Position numbers and translations under genes: made by a program. This document shows, piece by piece, positions 10,053 through 13,053 of a stretch of 13,053 nt of DNA. This stretch comes from Lunasporangiospora selenospora. Its lineage: Eukaryota; Mortierellomycota; Mortierellomycetes; Mortierellales; Mortierellaceae. The stretch is taken from NCBI GenBank assembly GCA_015680635.1, contig JAABOA010000602.1, forward strand, positions 1-13,053, given 5' to 3'. The stretch's first letter is position 1, and every line of letters starts with the position of its first letter. The notes beneath the pieces are model-generated. The model did no database searches. It was not told where the DNA came from and saw nothing but the letters and a program-made list of their open reading frames with translations.

Positions 10053-10058
10053 TTTATT
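10053..10058 (-). terminator. Poly(A) signal AATAAA of the thioredoxin-like gene
   Basis: TTTATT on the plus strand reads AATAAA on the minus strand about 50 nt past the stop codon (10112-10110), a plausible distance for a fungal cleavage signal. Confidence 0.45.
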
Positions 10059-10109
10059 GAAAGTCAAGTCTTTGGGTCGCATGGCTCGCGCTCCTTGCTT
10101 CTACCAATG

Positions 10110-11140
10110 TTATTCCTCCCTTTGGGGGGTTCTCGCAACCTCAGCTAGTACGTTCTCTAATACAGGTCGGAAAGTATCTTGAGGAGATCCTACATAAACC
10201 GCAATACCATCGGCTACAAGAACCACACAGGGGATGCCTCGGTATCCTGCAGGATTGTATACGGCTACAATCAATGAGAAATGAAAAGTCTGTGTCATTA
10301 GAAGACTAGACCAAAGAAGACAAGCAACAGTCCGGGGCTAAAAGGGGTCATGACTTACTTTCTTTTGCAAAGCCCTCGCTGTTATCAGCAAAGATTGTGT
10401 ACCGGAAACCTTCGCGCTCCTCCTCGAGAAACTCGTTCAGGGCATCAAGGTTGGGAGGTTTGGTGTCGCCAAAGATACTTTCATTATTGATCCCTACAAA
10501 CGCGACGCGCCCCTTGTACTCGTCTGCCATATCGGATATTTCTGGCCCCGAGGTCACGCACGGGTCGCACCTATTGTTCGATACCAATGTTCCGGTAGAG
10601 GCCGATTGAGAGAGTCAAAAAAAAACGAGAATAGGACACAGCTCAGTTTAATGTACCATTGATCGGTGGTGTGCATGCATGCATGTGTTTGATATTGGAA
10701 TGTCTTACAAAAGCCAGCCATGGCGAGGGTTCTTCGCTCCCCTTGACTTACCATAAAGCCCAAAAGTCAAGGGCGATCACTCTTTCCTTCCCAGAGAGCC
10801 TGGGTCCCTTGACATGGATGCACTTCTGGAACAGAGAGGGCACGTCCACAGTCGTGCCTATGATCTCGCTCCTCCAACCCGGTCTGAAGCACATCGGCGG
10901 GCCCTTTTTGAGTTGGGCTCGGATCGATTCGAACGACTCGATCTGGAACCGGGACAGGAGCTCAAATGGGTCCGCAAACCCGATCTCGCGTGCTCTGGCC
11001 TTGAACTCGTCCACTGCCCGGTCAAAAGGTTCGTCCTCCCACCGGTCCTCATACTTATCCTCGAAAGGCTCGCTCAGGATGGCGGTGTAGGCCTCGATTA
11101 GCTGAGCCTCGACCTCTGTCAGGGGCTGACTCCTTGTCAT
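10110..11140 (-). CDS. Thioredoxin-fold protein with WCDPC active site and acidic N-terminal extension, 3 exons
   Basis: Predicted thiol-disulfide oxidoreductase of the thioredoxin/TlpA-like superfamily; substrate unknown. Exons, in order of transcription: 11140-10752, 10570-10359, 10264-10110; 756 nt, 251 aa, phase kept. Both introns start with gtaagt and end in tag. The C-terminal half has beta-strand VIALDFWALW, then C131-D-P-C134, an alpha region, strand VAFVGINNES, and a cis-Pro loop GYRGIPCVVLVADG (P212) followed by a final strand and helix: the thioredoxin order with a TlpA-like insertion. Residues 1-95 are acidic and helical, with no signal peptide, so a cytosolic or nuclear location is likely. 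A Cys (C213) directly follows the cis-Pro, which is unusual. Intron 1 splits the Trp codon just before the active-site Cys. Classical thioredoxins are about 105 aa and mostly CGPC. Function beyond redox is not inferable. Confidence 0.82.
10672..10685. repeat. TGCA tetranucleotide repeat (self-complementary)
   Basis: TGCATGCATGCATG, about 3.5 TGCA units, lies inside intron 1 of the thioredoxin-like gene. It is self-complementary. No function is shown. Confidence 0.7.
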
Positions 11141-11297
11141 TGCCAGATTTTGTGAGGTGTGATGTGGTGCTGTGCAGGAGGGGAGGGGACAGGTCTAGGA
11201 AAGTCAAGAGATTGTGCAGTGTTCAGAGCACGTGGTTGAGAGTGACTAAAAGAGGTTGACAACAGTCGTAAAAGTTGGTGGTGCCGTGTAGTTGGAG

Positions 11298-11340
11298 TGT
11301 GTGTGTGTTTGTGTTTGTGTGTGTGTGTGTATTTGTGTGA
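11298..11340 (+). repeat. (GT)n microsatellite
   Basis: Alternating GT with a few TTTG interruptions over about 43 nt in the divergent promoter region. Alternating purine-pyrimidine sequence of this kind can adopt Z-DNA under supercoiling; only the repeat itself is observed. Confidence 0.85.
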
Positions 11341-11486
11341 ATTGTGTGCGCACAAGAAAATGGAGGGTGCGGGAGAGAAGAGAAGGGTGTTGGAGAAGTG
11401 GCGGGTCCGAGACACGATGTTGGAATGAGGAGTGAATGATGCGAATGGAGACAAATGAGGAGAAAAAAGGGCGACCCCGACGGTCC

Positions 11487-11493
11487 CTTTATA
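11487..11493 (-). promoter_or_regulatory. TATA-like box for the thioredoxin-like gene
   Basis: Reads TATAAAG on the minus strand. It would imply a leader of roughly 320 nt before the ATG at 11140, which is long, so the assignment is tentative. Confidence 0.3.
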
Positions 11494-11581
11494 CTCTTTG
11501 GGTTCCATTTATCGCGTCCCATGGACCCTCGCTCCTCGCTCGGTCCGCGTGTTACAGAGTCCTAGTTTGTTGCCTGTCGAC

Positions 11582-11602
11582 GCCAATAGCATTATTATTG
11601 GC
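11582..11602. promoter_or_regulatory. Inverted pair of CCAAT boxes
   Basis: GCCAATA (11582-11588) and TATTGGC (11596-11602) are perfect inverted copies around a 7-nt spacer, giving a CCAAT box on each strand. They lie between divergently transcribed genes. CCAAT is the recognition core of the HAP/NF-Y complex in fungi; binding here is inferred only. Confidence 0.4.
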
Positions 11603-11626
11603 ACCACTCAAATATCTCCATGATTT

Positions 11627-11632
11627 TATAAA
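11627..11632 (+). promoter_or_regulatory. TATA box for the SANT-like gene
   Basis: TATAAA lies about 115 nt upstream of the ATG at 11744 and just downstream of the CCAAT pair, a conventional order for a fungal promoter. A second TTTATA follows at 11639-11643 as an imperfect inverted copy. Confidence 0.4.
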
Positions 11633-11743
11633 CTAAAATTTATAGTGCGTAGTCACGGGATCAGTTTGTGGCGCGGTACGCTGTAAAATGTCTCCTGAAC
11701 ACATTCACACACAGCATCACATCGACAACATCCTCCCTACGAA

Positions 11744-13053
11744 ATGACACCGAAGCGAGCAGCGGAAAACGACTTAACTCGGGCTGGGAAGAAAAAAAGA
11801 GCTGATGTATACCGATTCAGCTACTTGCAGCTTGGGATTCTGGTTGAGTTCATGGAAATCCCTGCCAATTTTCAGCTAATCTATGATCATGGACGCTCAA
11901 GAAACAATCCACAGAAGCCAATGGGTGTCACTAGAGCGCAAGGCTTCCAAAAGATGGCAAATCACCTCAAAGATGTACTATCCGAACGGCCATCGCTATT
12001 AGGCAATCTTGATTTGGATTGCATTGACAGCGCAATGGTTGAAAAGCGATGGCTAGCGCTGATGAGAAAGTTTGTTGCTGCGAAAGAGACTCGATCCTCG
12101 ACTGGTCGGGGGACCACCGATGATGCCTCAACTCTAAAAGATGCCGACCAAAAAGCTTGCCCACACTATGACATCCTCCACTCGCTTTTTGTTGGCAGTC
12201 CACAACACGATCCCGTATTTCAGATGAGCATGGGCGCAAGGTATCATTCATGACTATTAATTAGCCCAGTAGCATCCCGACTGTGAAGTGACTGTAACGG
12301 AGTGCTCACTCATGCATTAAAAAATGAATGATAGAGACGAGGAATCTCCGCAACCGCAAGAACAAGAAGAGTCAAGTAATCAACCAGGTCCCTCGACAAG
12401 AACACAGGAATCCCCACTGCAACGGGAACAAGGCGAGCCAAGTAATCGACCAGGCCTCCTAATAAGGGCCCAAGTCCTGGACTGCGATCTGGAGCCCTCA
12501 ACTAGAACTCATGATTCAGACCACGATTTAGACCCCTCAGACCAGGATGAGGAGCCACACATTTCTCCTCAGCAATCCACCACGCCCACAACACCAACAG
12601 TACCACCACCCCCTAAAGGATCGACGAGCCTCACACCAACTCCTGGTGGTCCTCGGATTCCTTACTTCGTGAGAGATAACTCACGTAGCGACTTGTCAGA
12701 GACCTCTTACACATCTTACTCGTCTTTTAATCGAGCGAGATCACTGGTCGAGGATATGAGGACTCATCCACAGAGGCAAGGAGCGTTGGATCGAAAGGAC
12801 CGATCCCTAGACCTCAAAGAGCGTGCGCTGGCCCTAAAGGAAAAAGAGAACAAGGACACATCAACAATGACAAATCTACTGCTAAAAGAGATCGAGAGGA
12901 GCAGGGAATCCCAGAAGGAAATGATGCTGTCGCAAAAAGACATTCAAAAAGAGATGATGGAGTCGCAAAAAGACCTTCAAAAAGAGATGATGGAGTCGCA
13001 AAAAGAGATGATGGAGTCGCAAAAAGACATTCAAAAAGAGATGATAGAGTCTC
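11744..13053 (+). CDS. SANT/Myb-like (trihelix-like) protein with C-terminal coiled coil, partial at the window end
   Basis: Function unknown; probably DNA-binding. Exon 1 is 11744-12240 and exon 2 runs from 12335 past the window end, giving at least 405 residues. The intron 12241-12334 starts gtatca, has a TGACTG branch-like site and ends gatag; splicing in phase 2 joins G-A-R to D-E-E-S and removes the stop at 12253. Residues 1-20 are basic (P-K-R, G-K-K-K-R). Residues about 22-158 form the conserved block: a helical start, G-x-R-S-R-N-N-P loop, FQKMANHL, a KRWLALMRKF helix and an ending CPHYDILHSLFVGSPQHDP. I recall this pattern from lineage-expanded SANT/Myb-like proteins of early-diverging fungi. 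A Pro/Gln/Ser-rich linker includes a 66-nt duplication. From about residue 316 a charged coiled coil ends in QKEMMESQKD(I/L) repeats. Context ccctacgaaATG has A at -3. Confidence 0.7.
12342..12473 (+). repeat. 66-nt imperfect tandem duplication inside the SANT-like gene
   Basis: Units 12342-12407 and 12408-12473 align at a 66-nt (22-codon) offset. Both encode E-S-P or Q-E-S-P followed by a Gln/Glu-rich run and S-N-(Q/R)-P-G. Divergence between copies shows an old duplication in the flexible linker. Confidence 0.7.
12912..13053 (+). repeat. 33-nt tandem repeats coding an 11-residue coiled-coil unit
   Basis: Units start at 12912, 12945, 12978, 12999 and 13032. Units 1, 2 and 4 are 33 nt (QKEMMxSQKDx, 11 residues), unit 3 is a shortened 21-nt (7-residue) copy, and unit 5 is cut by the window end. 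The change from 11 to 7 residues keeps coiled-coil phase because both are natural coiled-coil periods. Confidence 0.9.

Larger units (their letters stand above)
9600..10109. other. GT15 promoter and 3' end of the thioredoxin-like gene
   Basis: Both flanking genes lie on the minus strand, so this spacer holds the 3' untranslated region of the upstream gene and the promoter/5' leader of the GT15 gene. It contains a 12-G run, an ATA microsatellite and an AATAAA signal. The GT15 frame stays open upstream of 9599 but has no ATG there; a possible acceptor ccttag in that stretch suggests a 5'-leader intron. No coding sequence is called. Confidence 0.5.
11141..11743. other. Divergent intergenic promoter region
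   Basis: About 600 nt between the thioredoxin-like gene (-) and the SANT-like gene (+). It contains a GT microsatellite (11298-11340), TATA-like boxes on each strand, and an inverted pair of CCAAT boxes. The open frames here translate the GT tract as His-Thr or Ser-Pro repeats and are not called as genes. Confidence 0.55.

Noticed and set aside
11137-11522. Two minus-strand ORFs with His-Thr repeats.
   Set aside because: They translate the GT microsatellite in a promoter region and overlap the start of the thioredoxin-like gene out of frame.
11744-12253. A complete 169-aa gene ending at the TGA at 12253.
   Set aside because: A GT-AG intron at 12241-12334 keeps phase and joins a long open frame that runs to the window end; the short form is kept only as a retention product.

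Overview
The window looks like nuclear DNA of a filamentous fungus. Genes are broken by many short GT-AG introns (mostly 78-200 nt) with CTRAC/CTAAC-type branch points. One gene is a GT15 (Kre2/Mnt1) mannosyltransferase, a fungal-type Golgi enzyme family. Two other features point, by inference only, to an early-diverging lineage such as Mortierellomycotina/Mucoromycota rather than an ascomycete yeast: a USP20/USP33-type deubiquitinase and a SANT/Myb-like gene of a kind I recall from such fungi. I see no tRNA, rRNA, CRISPR array, insertion sequence or recognisable transposase.

Layout. Positions 1-432 are upstream sequence with a purine (GA) tract, an E2F-like palindrome and a TATA box. Positions 433-6072 (+) hold a 17-exon ubiquitin-specific protease with the order ZnF-UBP, USP, DUSP, DUSP and a His/Ser/Asn-rich tail. 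The exons sum to 2976 nt with phase kept at every junction (991 aa). Its second intron is unusually long and carries a long antisense ORF. Positions 6073-7585 are a convergent 1.5 kb spacer with no gene I can support. Positions 7586-9599 (-) hold a 5-exon GT15 alpha-1,2-mannosyltransferase (494 aa, type II membrane protein). Positions 9600-10109 are that gene's promoter and the 3' end of the next gene. Positions 10110-11140 (-) hold a 3-exon thioredoxin-fold protein (251 aa, active site C-D-P-C). Positions 11141-11743 are a divergent promoter with a GT microsatellite and paired inverted CCAAT boxes. Positions 11744-13053 (+) hold the 5' part of a SANT/Myb-like protein with a hendecad/heptad coiled coil, cut by the window end.

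The genes do not form an obvious pathway: ubiquitin removal, Golgi mannosylation, redox and a putative DNA-binding protein are ordinary neighbours on a eukaryotic chromosome. The least explained items are the SANT-like/coiled-coil gene with its internal repeats, the antisense ORF inside intron 2 of the protease gene, and the N-terminal extension of the thioredoxin-like protein. Splice sites were placed by eye from donor/acceptor motifs, phase and family conservation; none was checked against transcripts.
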